Counted from the stretch's first letter, positions 45,674-54,560 are shown. The stretch is DNA of 64,000 bases from JAAEUB01 sp964550345 (GCA_964550345.1 CAZJYZ010000002.1:1-64000); one strand, 5' to 3'. Notes: a model not told the origin generated them from the letters alone. Numbers and translations: made by a program.

Positions 45674-46286
45674 CCTCATCATTTTCGGGAACATATACCA
45701 GTTTTACACCGTTTTTGAAAACAAGAAGATAGGTTCCAATTTCCCCACCTTGCCGCACCAGGTCGATTTGCCCCGCTGAGATCAGCCCGGCAGGTCCCTC
45801 GGCTGTCACCGGGCCAATGGAACTGACCCCGGTACGGTCCATCGAGGCACGCAGACCTTCCGTCAGAATGGAATAATGGGTCGAGGTTATCAGGGACACA
45901 CCGCCGCTCATTTCCAGCTGATTGGATTCATTGTCTACCTGCGCGAATGTGGCGTGAATATCTATCACGCCCCCGTCGGGTGTTTCGATTTGCGCATTAA
46001 GATCCGTCGCCGTGTAGATGGCCGGGTTATCATTGTCAGACTGTGCAGATTCGGCCGAAAAGCTGATGGCGGCCCCGTCAGATGTGACGCCGGAAAACCG
46101 TGGACCGGTTACGCGTTGCTCATGCACCAGCTCGTCAACATTCACTTCTGCATAAGTCAGCGCCTTGGTTGTGTCGATGCTGCGTGAAATCAGGAACATG
46201 GTCGACAAAAGCATCAGAGCCATTACCGGCAGCAATACTTTCAGCCAGGCGACAAAGCGCGAATAGGTATTGTCATGTTTTGCCAT
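45666..46286 (-). CDS. lptC: LPS export protein LptC
   Basis: A 206-residue bitopic protein that hands LPS from LptFG to LptA. One N-terminal membrane anchor (FVAWLKVLLPVMALMLLSTMFLI) is followed by a periplasmic OstA-like fold (GATFSAESAQSD-type region, IDIHATFAQVDNESNQLEMSGGVSL). Sequence conservation of LptC is low, so the call leans on anchor, fold pattern and place before lptA. Confidence 0.92.
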   Translation of the reverse strand: MAKHDNTYSRFVAWLKVLLPVMALMLLSTMFLISRSIDTTKALTYAEVNVDELVHEQRVTGPRFSGVTSDGAAISFSAESAQSDNDNPAIYTATDLNAQIETPDGGVIDIHATFAQVDNESNQLEMSGGVSLITSTHYSILTEGLRASMDRTGVSSIGPVTAEGPAGLISAGQIDLVRQGGEIGTYLLVFKNGVKLVYVPENDEDE

Positions 46287-46371
46287 CAAATTTCCGCTAA
46301 AGGCCAAGCTGGTTCATAGCATGACCTGCACTATTTCCAATAGACGCCGTCAGCAGGTGGCAATGGCCCGC

Positions 46372-46983
46372 CTAGTGGGCAAAGATGTCGATCTCGGGCC
46401 AACCCTCAAGATCCAGTTGGGCACGCGCTGGCAAAAAGTCGAATGCTGCCTGCGCTAACTCGCTGCGCCCCTCGCGCTCCAGCCGCACATTCAGCTTGTC
46501 ACGCAGCCTGTGCAGATAGAGTACATCTGACGCTGCATAAGAAATCTGTGCTTTCGTTAATTCCTCGGCACCCCAATCGCTCATCTGTTGTTGCTTTGAG
46601 ACATCAACGCTCAGCAATTCGTCCAGCAGGTTCTTTAGCCCATGCCGGTCCGTGTAAGTCCGCACCATTTTTGAGGCAATTTTGGTACAGTAAACAGGCG
46701 CCGTTACCACGCCAAACGCGTTCAGCATGGCAGCGATATCAAAGCGCCCGAAATGAAACAGTTTCAACACATCTGGGTCGGCCAGCATGGCTGTCAGGTT
46801 TGGCGCCTCTGTTTGCCCTTTCGCAATCTGTACCAAATGCGCGTCCCCGTCACCGCCGGACATCTGCACCACACATAGCCGGTCACGATGCGGATTAAGC
46901 CCCATCGTTTCACAATCTATTGCTACGATCGGACCCAGATCCAGCCCGTCAGGAAGGTCGCGTTGATAAAGATGATTGGCCAT
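46372..46983 (-). CDS. Ribonuclease D-like 3'-5' exonuclease
   Basis: A 203-residue DEDDy exonuclease lacking the HRDC domains of full-length RNase D, a short form common in alphaproteobacteria. Motifs: IVAIDCETMGL (Exo I), FHFGRFDIAAML (Exo II) and ISYAASDVLYLHRL (Exo III with Tyr). The ATG at 46983 has GAGGGC upstream. It heads the run toward lptC-lptA-lptB with an 85-base gap. Confidence 0.92.
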   Translation of the reverse strand: MANHLYQRDLPDGLDLGPIVAIDCETMGLNPHRDRLCVVQMSGGDGDAHLVQIAKGQTEAPNLTAMLADPDVLKLFHFGRFDIAAMLNAFGVVTAPVYCTKIASKMVRTYTDRHGLKNLLDELLSVDVSKQQQMSDWGAEELTKAQISYAASDVLYLHRLRDKLNVRLEREGRSELAQAAFDFLPARAQLDLEGWPEIDIFAH

Positions 46984-47089
46984 TTTGCCCTCGTGAAAAC
47001 TGACTTTCCCCCTGATACGGCGTCTTTGGATCATGCACAACGCAACAAAACAGGTGACGAAATGGCATAAATACATATAAAAGTAATAT

Positions 47090-47121
47090 AATGTGATAAT
47101 GTGATAATGTGATAATGTGAA
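47090..47121. repeat. Tandem octamer repeat (AATGTGAT x4)
   Basis: Four head-to-tail copies of AATGTGAT, the last with one change (AATGTGAA). It lies 45 bases upstream of the YeeE/YedE gene and 107 bases upstream of the rnd-like start, in an otherwise AT-rich promoter region. Copy number could change by slippage. Confidence 0.9.
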
Positions 47122-47165
47122 TGGGCCCCGCGCAAGACGGGGCAGCCGGTGAACAGGAGGAAGAC

Positions 47166-48257
47166 ATGCTGGACATGTGGAGAGAAACCATGGTTGAAAA
47201 CCCAGGTTTTTACCTTGGTTGGGGCGGTTTGCTGATTGGTATTGTCTTTGGCTTCATCGTATTTCGAACCAATTTTTGCACCATGGGATCCATTTCCGAT
47301 ATTCTGTCTTTCGGCGACTACCGCCGCTTTCGTTCCTGGCTTCTGGCCATCGCAGTGGCGATGATTGGCGTTGCTTTCATAGAGCGTGGCGGCATCGCCG
47401 ACATGTCCCTATCCATGTATGTTTCCACGAATTTCACCTGGGGTGCCAATATTGCAGGCGGGTTGATATTTGGCATTGGCATGGTGTTTGGCGGCGGCTG
47501 CGTTTCCAAAAATATTGTCCGAACAGGCGGCGGTGACCTGCGGTCGCTCATGGTTTTGGTCGTTATCGGTATCACCGCCTTTATGACCATTGGTGGGCTT
47601 CTTGGCCCTATGCGCGTAGCAGTTTTCGGGCCGGTTACCGCTGATCTAAGCGCGATGGGTATGACGGATCAGCGTCTTGGTACGCTTCTGGCAAGCCTCA
47701 CGGGCATGGCTGCGGAGACGGCTGCATGGGTGGCTTTGGCTATCGTTGCCGGCGGAATTCTGGTCTATTGCCTGATCGACAAAGGATTTCGCACCTCACC
47801 CAGTCACCTGATAGCCGGTATTGGCATCGGGCTGTGTGTGATTGCCGGTTGGGTGCTGACCGGGCTGGCATATGATGAATTTGCCGACAATCCGACGCTG
47901 ACGTCGCTGACCTTCGCGCGCCCCACCGGTGACAGCATAGACTACCTGATGCGCTTCACCGCATTTAGCGGACCGAGTTTTGCTGTAACCACCACAGGCG
48001 GCGCACTCCTTGGTGCGTTCCTGGCCGCACTCAGCCAGAAGAAATTCGCGTTGGCGACATTCTCGGATACGTCCGACACGCTGCGTAACCTGATGGGCGC
48101 GGTGATGATGGGCTTTGGCGGCGTCGTGGCGCTGGGCTGCACAGTTGGTCAGGCGGTCACCGGGTTTTCAACCCTCGCCATGGGGTCGGGCCTGACCTTC
48201 ATTTTCATCGTGGTCGGCGGCGTGATTGGCATGAAAATCATGGAAGCTTTGGCCTGA
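47166..48257 (+). CDS. YeeE/YedE-family sulfur-compound transporter
   Basis: A 363-residue membrane protein with about ten hydrophobic segments. Family landmarks are FRTNFCTMGSISD, GMVFGGGCVSKNIVRTGGGD and the late GGVVALGCTVGQAVTGFSTLA; the cysteines are those used to pass sulfur species such as thiosulfate in TsuA-type proteins. The ATG at 47166 follows a strong AGGAGG. It sits beside the soe operon and is followed by a clear terminator, so it is a single-gene unit. Substrate by context: thiosulfate, sulfite or a persulfide. Confidence 0.88.
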   Translation: MLDMWRETMVENPGFYLGWGGLLIGIVFGFIVFRTNFCTMGSISDILSFGDYRRFRSWLLAIAVAMIGVAFIERGGIADMSLSMYVSTNFTWGANIAGGLIFGIGMVFGGGCVSKNIVRTGGGDLRSLMVLVVIGITAFMTIGGLLGPMRVAVFGPVTADLSAMGMTDQRLGTLLASLTGMAAETAAWVALAIVAGGILVYCLIDKGFRTSPSHLIAGIGIGLCVIAGWVLTGLAYDEFADNPTLTSLTFARPTGDSIDYLMRFTAFSGPSFAVTTTGGALLGAFLAALSQKKFALATFSDTSDTLRNLMGAVMMGFGGVVALGCTVGQAVTGFSTLAMGSGLTFIFIVVGGVIGMKIMEALA

Positions 48258-48290
48258 TTTTATAACTAATCAGACGCTGGCGAAGAATAA

Positions 48291-48320
48291 AAAGGGCTGC
48301 CATTGGCAGCCCTTTCTTTA
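48291..48320 (+). terminator. Rho-independent terminator of the YeeE/YedE gene
   Basis: AAAGGGCTGCC (48291-48301), loop ATT, GGCAGCCCTTT (48305-48315) then CTTTA. The stem is perfect with A-rich and T-rich flanks, so it may also serve the convergent mrp gene. Confidence 0.85.
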
Positions 48321-48368
48321 AACAAACCCATTTTCGGGTGGCAAAAGACTAAAGTTTCCCAGCGGAAC

Positions 48369-49502
48369 CTATTCGTCTGCTTCGCCCAGCAGGGCGGCCA
48401 CTTTCAGGGCCAGCTTCTTGTAGATCCCTGCATGCACGCCATCCGGGTCACTGATAATCAGCGGCGTACCAGCGTCCGAGTTTTTGCGGATATCCATATG
48501 CAGCGGGATGGCGCCAAGGAACATGACGCCTAACCGGTGTGCATCTGCTTCGGCGCCACCATGGCCGAAAATCTCGCTGACTTCGCCACAATGCGGGCAA
48601 ACGAAGCTGGACATGTTTTCGATAATACCAAGGATCGGAACATCCACGTCCTTGAACATTTTGAGACCCTTACGCGCGTCAACAAGCGCAAGGTCCTGTG
48701 GAGTTGATACGATGACCGCGCCCGAAAGCGGTGTTTGCTGCGCCATGGTCAGCTGTGCGTCACCGGTACCGGGCGGCATGTCGAGGATCAGGAAATCCAG
48801 CTCGCCCCAGACAACTTCACGGGTCAATTGCATCAGGGCCGAAACCACCATGGGTCCGCGCCAGATAACCGGGTTTTCCTCATCCATGAGAAAGCCCATC
48901 GACATGATCTTCATGCCGTATTTCTCAATCGGAATTACCTTCTCATTCTCAATCGCTGGACGGTCAGTAATGTCCAGAAGCCGTGGAATCGAAGGACCAT
49001 AAATGTCCGCATCTAGCAGCCCGACCTTGAAGCCCAGATCACGCAAGGTAGCGGCAAGGTTCACGGATGTAGTGGATTTTCCAACGCCGCCTTTGCCCGA
49101 GGCCACGGCGACAATATGCTTGATGCCGGGAATGGCCGCTTGCTGCGGGCGCAGATCGGGGCCGGGCACGCCGGGGTTCGGCGCCGGAGTGCTGCGCTGT
49201 CTGGCCTGCGCCGCGTCAGCATCGGCCTGCGTTGGGGCCGAAATCTCGACCCCGCCGCTTTCTGCAGTCAGGACCACGAGCAGGTTCTCGATGCTTTCAA
49301 TATTCTTTTTCAAGCACGTCTCAATATCGGCCTTCACCGCCTGCATATCCGCCATTGTCTCAGGCGGAACATTGACGGTTACAACAACCTTATGTTCGTT
49401 GACCGCGATATCCTTGGCCGAAACCAAACCAGCTTCGACGATATTGCCCTTGATCCCTTTGGCCTCGACATGCGCCAATTGCGCGAGAATACGTGTTTTC
49501 AT
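48369..49502 (-). CDS. apbC: Mrp/ApbC-type Fe-S cluster carrier P-loop ATPase
   Basis: A 377-residue protein that carries [4Fe-4S] clusters to target enzymes. The N-terminal MIP18/DUF59-like domain (1-90) precedes the deviant Walker A VASGKGGVGKSTTSVNLA; the C-terminal CPHCGEVSEIFG supplies the CxxC cluster ligands. It lies directly downstream of soeC on the same strand and its first 113 bases overlap the soeC reading frame. Co-expression with the Fe-S-rich Soe complex is a reasonable inference. Confidence 0.94.
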   Translation of the reverse strand: MKTRILAQLAHVEAKGIKGNIVEAGLVSAKDIAVNEHKVVVTVNVPPETMADMQAVKADIETCLKKNIESIENLLVVLTAESGGVEISAPTQADADAAQARQRSTPAPNPGVPGPDLRPQQAAIPGIKHIVAVASGKGGVGKSTTSVNLAATLRDLGFKVGLLDADIYGPSIPRLLDITDRPAIENEKVIPIEKYGMKIMSMGFLMDEENPVIWRGPMVVSALMQLTREVVWGELDFLILDMPPGTGDAQLTMAQQTPLSGAVIVSTPQDLALVDARKGLKMFKDVDVPILGIIENMSSFVCPHCGEVSEIFGHGGAEADAHRLGVMFLGAIPLHMDIRKNSDAGTPLIISDPDGVHAGIYKKLALKVAALLGEADE

Positions 49503-50409
49503 CTACTTGTTTCCCTTCGATGCTAACCTTCGGTTCGCCTCTTTTGTAATAAGTGCCGACAACATGTTCTGCCTCGGCAAAGAATAGCCAGCGCCCAACC
49601 ACAACGCCGATAACATGCGCAGCCAGAGTAATGAATGCGGTGATATGACCGGAAGGCGCGGTGATCAACAGTATGGCGGGTAAAACACCAACAAACAGCG
49701 CGGAAATCACCCTGAGTTTCACCGCATGTTTACGCCCGACGATATGCACCATTTCGTCAAGTACATAATTGCGTGCCGTATGCGCGCTTTCCAGCAAACG
49801 CACTTCGCCGATAAATTCCAAACCGGTGGCTGTGCCTTTGTCGGTATCAAGGCACAGCATCCGCCGGTCACCCAAGATCCAGTAAGCGATCTGCAACAGG
49901 GTGAGGGCGGCAATAAGCCAGCCTGCAATCGTTGTTTGCCCTGCCAGCAGGGAGCCTCCCGCGACTGCGAACAGTAAAAAGAGCAGTGGGGTTAGTGGCA
50001 GATTCCAGCGGGGGATAGTTTTGAGCTGTGCGTAAATCATCGACGTGGTGAACACGGTCGTCAGCGCCATCACCGCCCCGATATACCCAAGCACCGGAAT
50101 GTGGTGCTCAAAGAAAATCAGCCCGATCGCATAGGGTGCGAAGGCCAGCAATGTGGCGATTGACAATATCCCCTCGCGGCTAAGCCAGGAAGTGCGCCAC
50201 TGACTGAATGCGTAGATCGCGTTTTTGGGGTTCCCCAAATGCGTTGTCGATGCCAGCAGGCCGATAACCGCCAAAAAATAGGCGATGAAGAAGAAGACAA
50301 AGGCAACCCATCCGGTAACCGAGGGGATGCCAAAGCCGAGCCAGGCAAATAGGCCAAAGCCAAGGCCGGACAGTGAGGTAAAGATGATAACGGACGGTGC
50401 GGGATGCAT
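49390..50409 (-). CDS. soeC: Sulfite dehydrogenase (quinone) membrane anchor SoeC
   Basis: A 339-residue DmsC/NrfD-like anchor with about eight membrane segments (for example WVAFVFFFIAYFLAVIGLLAS and WLIAALTLLQIAYWIL). It passes electrons from SoeB to quinone. The start overlaps the soeB stop (TGATG). The last 38 residues after EHVVGTYYKR look unlike a DmsC end and read through the beginning of mrp, which suggests loss of the original stop. Confidence 0.88.
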   Translation of the reverse strand: MHPAPSVIIFTSLSGLGFGLFAWLGFGIPSVTGWVAFVFFFIAYFLAVIGLLASTTHLGNPKNAIYAFSQWRTSWLSREGILSIATLLAFAPYAIGLIFFEHHIPVLGYIGAVMALTTVFTTSMIYAQLKTIPRWNLPLTPLLFLLFAVAGGSLLAGQTTIAGWLIAALTLLQIAYWILGDRRMLCLDTDKGTATGLEFIGEVRLLESAHTARNYVLDEMVHIVGRKHAVKLRVISALFVGVLPAILLITAPSGHITAFITLAAHVIGVVVGRWLFFAEAEHVVGTYYKRGEPKVSIEGKQVDENTYSRAIGACRGQRDQGQYRRSWFGFGQGYRGQRT

Positions 50410-51179
50410 CAGACGCCTCCTTCTTTAGATGTGCTGCCGGGAAGCTTGTCCAGCGCTTTATCAAGCCAACCAAGGAAACCTGTGGCGCCCGTGGTCACGT
50501 CTTTCAGTACCGGGGCGGCGCTGGTGTTCAGCGTGTCTTTGGGCCGAGGTGGCAGGTATTTGTTGACCGGCTTTGTGCCTTGTTCGGGCATCAGGTCAAA
50601 CCCGCCGCGTTCTTCAACCAGTTTGGAGACATCGCTGTCCGGGTCGCCCAGATCACCAAAGTGGCGTGCGCCTGCGGGGCAGGTGCGTACGCAGGCAGGA
50701 ATGCGATCTTCCTCGGGCAGGTTTTCGTTGTAAATTCTGTCCACGCACAGGGTACATTTCTTCATGATCCCGGCTTCGCGGTCCAACTCGCGTGCGCCGT
50801 AAGGGCACGACCATGCGCACAGTCCGCAGCCAATGCAACGGTCCTCGTTCACCAGAACAATGCCGTCTTCACTGCGCTTGTAGCTGGCACCTGTCGGGCA
50901 GACGGTGACGCAGGGCGCGTCTTCGCAATGCAGACAGGATTTAGGGAAATGCACGGTTTGTGCGGCTTTGTCCTTGGGCTGCACCTCGTAACTGAACACC
51001 CGGTTCAGGAAGGTACCGCTGGGATCAGCGCCATAGGCATCGACATCAGACAGCGGCGTGCCGTAGTTTTGCGTGTTCCAGCCTTTGCAGGCAGTGACAC
51101 AACCATGACAGCCGACACAGGTATCAAGGTCGATAACAAGGCCGAGTTTTTTCTGGGTGCTTTCAGGCAAACAGGTCAT
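50409..51179 (-). CDS. soeB: Sulfite dehydrogenase (quinone) Fe-S subunit SoeB
   Basis: A 256-residue polyferredoxin. Four cluster motifs are visible: CVGCHGCVTACKGWNTQ, CLHCEDAPCVTVCPTGAS, CIGCGLCAWSCPYGAR and CTLCVDR with CVRTCPAGAR. No signal peptide, in line with a cytoplasmic-face Soe complex. The ATG overlaps the soeA stop (ATGA). Confidence 0.92.
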   Translation of the reverse strand: MTCLPESTQKKLGLVIDLDTCVGCHGCVTACKGWNTQNYGTPLSDVDAYGADPSGTFLNRVFSYEVQPKDKAAQTVHFPKSCLHCEDAPCVTVCPTGASYKRSEDGIVLVNEDRCIGCGLCAWSCPYGARELDREAGIMKKCTLCVDRIYNENLPEEDRIPACVRTCPAGARHFGDLGDPDSDVSKLVEERGGFDLMPEQGTKPVNKYLPPRPKDTLNTSAAPVLKDVTTGATGFLGWLDKALDKLPGSTSKEGGV

Positions 51180-54025
51180 TTGATCTTCCTCGCCACAACT
51201 TTGGGCCCCTTGCCGACCGGAGATTTTATGGCCGGGTGGGCAGGTTGTGATTCGTCAGGTTTTGACGCCACTTTTTCGATTTTGACCCGCAGGTCGAACC
51301 ATGCGGCCTGACCGGTAATTGGATCAGAGTTTGACCAGCGCATACCGTCACCCTTGGGTGGCAACAGCTCGTGGATCAGATGGTTGAGCAGGAAGCCCTC
51401 TTTGGCCTCGGGTGCATCTTCGTCCAGCGCCCAGGCGCCCTTGCGTTTGCCGATGGCATTCCAGGTCCAGACGGTGTTTTCATTCAGCGCTGCCTGATGG
51501 GCGACGGGAATGGTAATCTCGCCATGGACCGAGGACACTTTGGCATAATCGCCGTCTTCAAACCCGTGTTTCTCCCACAGATTGGTGGGTAGGTAGAGCG
51601 GGTTTTTCCCGGTGATCTGCCTGAGCCAGGCATTTTGCGTGCCCCATGAATGGTACATATGCATTGGCCGTTGGGTCAGGGCGTGGATCGGGTATTCATC
51701 CTTGTCCACCATGGTTTCTTCAACTGGCTCGTACCAGATTGGCAGCGGGTCCATGACCTCGCCAATTTGTTCGCGCAAATTATCCGGCGGCTGAATATCT
51801 CCGTGCCCTTCAGCGGCCAGCTGCAGCTTACGCAGAGGCTCTACATAGAGGTTGAAAACATACGGCACCGGTTTGTCGACAATACCGTGTTCAACCGCCC
51901 AATCCTGATAGGATTTATTCCACGGTTTGTAGAATGTCGCCTCGTCCGGCATGTGGTTGACCCAGAAGCCACCATTTTCGATGTAGCGTTCCAGCTGATC
52001 TTGGTTTGGCTCACCACGCCCCTTGCCTTCACCATCTTCACCGCGCCAGCCAGCCAGAGGGCCTACGCCTTTGCGGCGTTGGTGATTGACGATGTAGTCA
52101 GCATAATCCTTGAACCGCGGGCTGCCGTCTTCGTGTGAGAAACAGCGCAGGCCCAGCTTGTTGGCAAGTTGGATCAGAACGGTTTGAAAACCGCGTACAT
52201 TGCGATCCGGCTCAACCACGGGCCAGCGGATTGCGTCGGCCATGGCGTCAGCTTCGCAAATCGGACGGTCCAGCAGGGAAATACAATCGTGCCGTTCAAG
52301 GTAGGTCGTGTCGGGCAGGATCAGGTCAGCATATGCCACCATCTCCGAACTGTAAGCGTCAGAATAGATGATATGCGGGATAATGTAATTCCCGTCCTCG
52401 TCCTTGTCCGTCAGCTTGTTCATCACCTCGGTGGTATTCATCGAGGAGTTCCACGCCATGTTGGCCATGTACAAAAACAACGTGTCGATCTTGTAGGGAT
52501 CGCCGGCATGGGCATTTGAAATGACCATATGCATCAGGCCATGTACCGAAAGTGGGTTTTCCCAGGTAAAGGCTTTGTCGATGCGCTGGGCGCTGCCATC
52601 TTCGTTGACCAAGAGATGCTCTGGCCCCATCGGATAGCCTAGATGCGGACCGGTCAGAGGGCGACAGGGCAGGTCGTTGGGGTCTTGCGCTGTCTGCGCC
52701 TCCATCGGTTTTGGGTGCGCTTCTGGTGGCTTGGGGTAGGGTGGTTTAAAGCGGAAACCGCCGGGGACCTCAACACTGCCCAGCAGAATTTGCAAAACAT
52801 GCAGCGCGCGCGCGGTCTGGAACCCGTTTGAATGTGCAGAGATGCCGCGCATGGCGTGCATACTGATCGGGCGGCCGGTCATCTTGTCGTGCTTTTCACC
52901 CTTCCAGTCCGTCCATGGCTGGTCGATGGTGATCTCTTCTTCAAACGCCACGCGCGCCATTTCGCTGGCGAGCGCACGGATGCGGTCTGCGGGAATACCA
53001 CAGCGATCCGCCACCGCTTCGGGTGTGTATTCGTCCGTCAGATACCGTTCAGCCATCAGCTGCAAAACCGGACGGTGGCTTTGGCCGCCCTTGCGATAGG
53101 AGGCCGCGAGGTCGGGCATAACGCCCTTTTTGTCATAGGGGGCCAGTTTGCCTGTGGCGCGGTCGATGACCTGTTCCTTGCCATCCTCATCACGAAGGAA
53201 CAAACCCTTTTCGGGCGAATCAGCGTCTTCGTTAACGATGAAGCCAGCATTGGTGTAGCGGCTGAGATAGTTTAGATCGATATTGCCGGACTTCATCAAC
53301 TCGTGGATCAGCGCGAGGATGAAAAGGCCATCGGTACCGGGTGTGATACCAAACCAATCATCCGCAATCGCATTGTATCCGGACCGGATTGGATTGACGC
53401 CAACCACTTTCGCGCCGCGGGCTTTGAGCTTACCAAGGCCAATTTTTATAGGATTGCTGTCGTGATCTTCGGCGACGCCAAAAAGCACAAACATTTTTGT
53501 TCTATCCCAATCAGGCTGGCCAAATTCCCAAAACGCGCCGCCCATTGTGTAGATGCCGGCGGCGGCCATGTTTACGGAGCAAAAGCCGCCATGGGCCGCG
53601 TAATTTGGGGTGCCGAATGCCTGCGCGAAAAACGAGGTAAAGCTTTGTGACTGATCGCGGCCCGTAAAGAAGGCCAATTTTTTCGGATCATTCTCTCGAA
53701 TCGGGTTCAACCAGCCATAGGCGATGTCCAGCGCTTCGTCCCAGCTGATTTCTTCAAATTCACCCGAACCTCGCGGGCCAACACGTTTCAGCGGGGCCTT
53801 GAGCCGTGCGGGTGACAGATGCTGCATGATTCCTGAGGAACCCTTGCCGCACAATACACCCTGGTTGACCGGATGATCGCGGTTGCCTTCTATATAGACA
53901 ACTTCTTCACCCTTCATGTGAACATTGATGCCGCAGCGGCAGGCACACATGTAGCAAGTGGTCTGCCTGATCTCATCCGATACAGGCGGAGAGGTATTGA
54001 TCTGAATGTTTTCAGCTTTGGTCAT
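51176..54025 (-). CDS. soeA: Sulfite dehydrogenase (quinone) molybdopterin subunit SoeA
   Basis: A 949-residue molybdopterin oxidoreductase of the SoeA group. The N-terminal [4Fe-4S] site is C24-x2-C27-x3-C31-x27-C59; no twin-arginine signal is present, so it is cytoplasmic. Further landmarks are FTGRDQSQSFTSFFAQAFGTPNYAAHGGFCS and MHAMRGISAHSNGFQ. Sulfite made by reverse Dsr would be its substrate, with electrons going through SoeB and SoeC to quinone. The start at 54025 has a weak ribosome-binding site; a frame from 54079 is possible. It is preceded by candidate regulator sites. Confidence 0.9.
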   Translation of the reverse strand: MTKAENIQINTSPPVSDEIRQTTCYMCACRCGINVHMKGEEVVYIEGNRDHPVNQGVLCGKGSSGIMQHLSPARLKAPLKRVGPRGSGEFEEISWDEALDIAYGWLNPIRENDPKKLAFFTGRDQSQSFTSFFAQAFGTPNYAAHGGFCSVNMAAAGIYTMGGAFWEFGQPDWDRTKMFVLFGVAEDHDSNPIKIGLGKLKARGAKVVGVNPIRSGYNAIADDWFGITPGTDGLFILALIHELMKSGNIDLNYLSRYTNAGFIVNEDADSPEKGLFLRDEDGKEQVIDRATGKLAPYDKKGVMPDLAASYRKGGQSHRPVLQLMAERYLTDEYTPEAVADRCGIPADRIRALASEMARVAFEEEITIDQPWTDWKGEKHDKMTGRPISMHAMRGISAHSNGFQTARALHVLQILLGSVEVPGGFRFKPPYPKPPEAHPKPMEAQTAQDPNDLPCRPLTGPHLGYPMGPEHLLVNEDGSAQRIDKAFTWENPLSVHGLMHMVISNAHAGDPYKIDTLFLYMANMAWNSSMNTTEVMNKLTDKDEDGNYIIPHIIYSDAYSSEMVAYADLILPDTTYLERHDCISLLDRPICEADAMADAIRWPVVEPDRNVRGFQTVLIQLANKLGLRCFSHEDGSPRFKDYADYIVNHQRRKGVGPLAGWRGEDGEGKGRGEPNQDQLERYIENGGFWVNHMPDEATFYKPWNKSYQDWAVEHGIVDKPVPYVFNLYVEPLRKLQLAAEGHGDIQPPDNLREQIGEVMDPLPIWYEPVEETMVDKDEYPIHALTQRPMHMYHSWGTQNAWLRQITGKNPLYLPTNLWEKHGFEDGDYAKVSSVHGEITIPVAHQAALNENTVWTWNAIGKRKGAWALDEDAPEAKEGFLLNHLIHELLPPKGDGMRWSNSDPITGQAAWFDLRVKIEKVASKPDESQPAHPAIKSPVGKGPKVVARKIK

Positions 54026-54045
54026 GGTTCGCGCGCCATTATTTA

Positions 54046-54067
54046 TACATTTCGATACTTGAATGTA
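54046..54067. promoter_or_regulatory. Candidate sulfur-responsive operator upstream of soeA
   Basis: TACATT-N10-AATGTA (TACATTTCGATACTTGAATGTA) is a perfect-arm inverted repeat 21 bases upstream of the soeA ATG. Its ATTT-N8-GAAT core is close to the ATTC-N8-GAAT pattern reported for SqrR. Confidence 0.4.
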
Positions 54068-54101
54068 AGAGTGGCGCAAAACCGAGCTATTGTAAATAGC
54101 C

Positions 54102-54120
54102 TTAGAATGTATCTAAGAAT
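54102..54120. promoter_or_regulatory. Second candidate operator/promoter element between soeA and sqrR-like gene
   Basis: TTAGA-ATGTA-TCTAA is a 15-base palindrome. The 13-mer TGTATCTAAGAAT (54108-54120) reappears with one change, TGTATCTAAAAAT, at 54548-54560 before dsrE2, so the two divergent units may share control. Confidence 0.4.
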
Positions 54121-54136
54121 TTCTTGAGCGTTTTCG

Positions 54137-54454
54137 TCAGTTTTGTTTGAGTTTCGGTGGACAATAAAGCCCGTAAAGCGTCTGAATCAGTGTCTCAACT
54201 TCGTGTGAAGACAAAGAATAATACACCGATTGCGCCTCACGCCGGGCCTTTACCAGACGTTCGCCGCGCAATTTGGCGAGTTGTTGGCTGACAGTGGACT
54301 GACCAAGGCCAGTTTCATCCTGCAATTCCTGCACCGAGCGTTCGCCTTCGCCCAATTTGCATAGAATCAGCAGCCTTTTTTGATTCGAAAGTACCCTTAA
54401 AAGCTCACTTGCCTTCTCGGCAGTTTCGTTCATTTCGTCGTGCGTCATTTCCAT
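54137..54454 (-). CDS. ArsR-family dithiol persulfide sensor (SqrR/BigR-like)
   Basis: A 105-residue winged-helix repressor. HTH region: SVQELQDETGLGQSTVSQQLAKLRGERLVKARREAQSVYYSL. Two cysteines, C32 (LLILCKLG) and C98 (YGLYCPPK), are 66 residues apart, the same spacing as Cys41/Cys107 of SqrR. In that family persulfides link the two thiols and release DNA. It is placed between the soe operon and dsrE2-tusA, so it most likely controls both. No metal-binding motif of arsenic sensors is present. Confidence 0.88.
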   Translation of the reverse strand: MEMTHDEMNETAEKASELLRVLSNQKRLLILCKLGEGERSVQELQDETGLGQSTVSQQLAKLRGERLVKARREAQSVYYSLSSHEVETLIQTLYGLYCPPKLKQN

Positions 54455-54547
54455 CAGGCCGGAAATCTCCCGTGTTTTCAGGATGAAAGCCGTCGCGCAC
54501 GGAGTTCAACCAACTGTTATCGAGTCACTACTTGACGTCGCCCATTT

Positions 54548-54560
54548 TGTATCTAAAAAT
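54548..54560. promoter_or_regulatory. Repeated motif before dsrE2
   Basis: TGTATCTAAAAAT matches TGTATCTAAGAAT at 54108-54120 on the other side of the sqrR-like gene. It lies 40 bases upstream of the dsrE2 start. Confidence 0.35.

Noticed and set aside
50397..51311. 304-codon open frame antisense to soeB
   Set aside because: Shadow of the cysteine-rich soeB; no family similarity.
49390..54025. DMSO reductase DmsABC
   Set aside because: The catalytic subunit lacks a twin-arginine signal and the neighbours are sulfur-oxidation genes, which fits SoeABC better.
54137..54454. Arsenic or metal sensor of the ArsR family
   Set aside because: The metal-binding CxC-type motif of ArsR is missing; the two cysteines match the persulfide-sensing branch.
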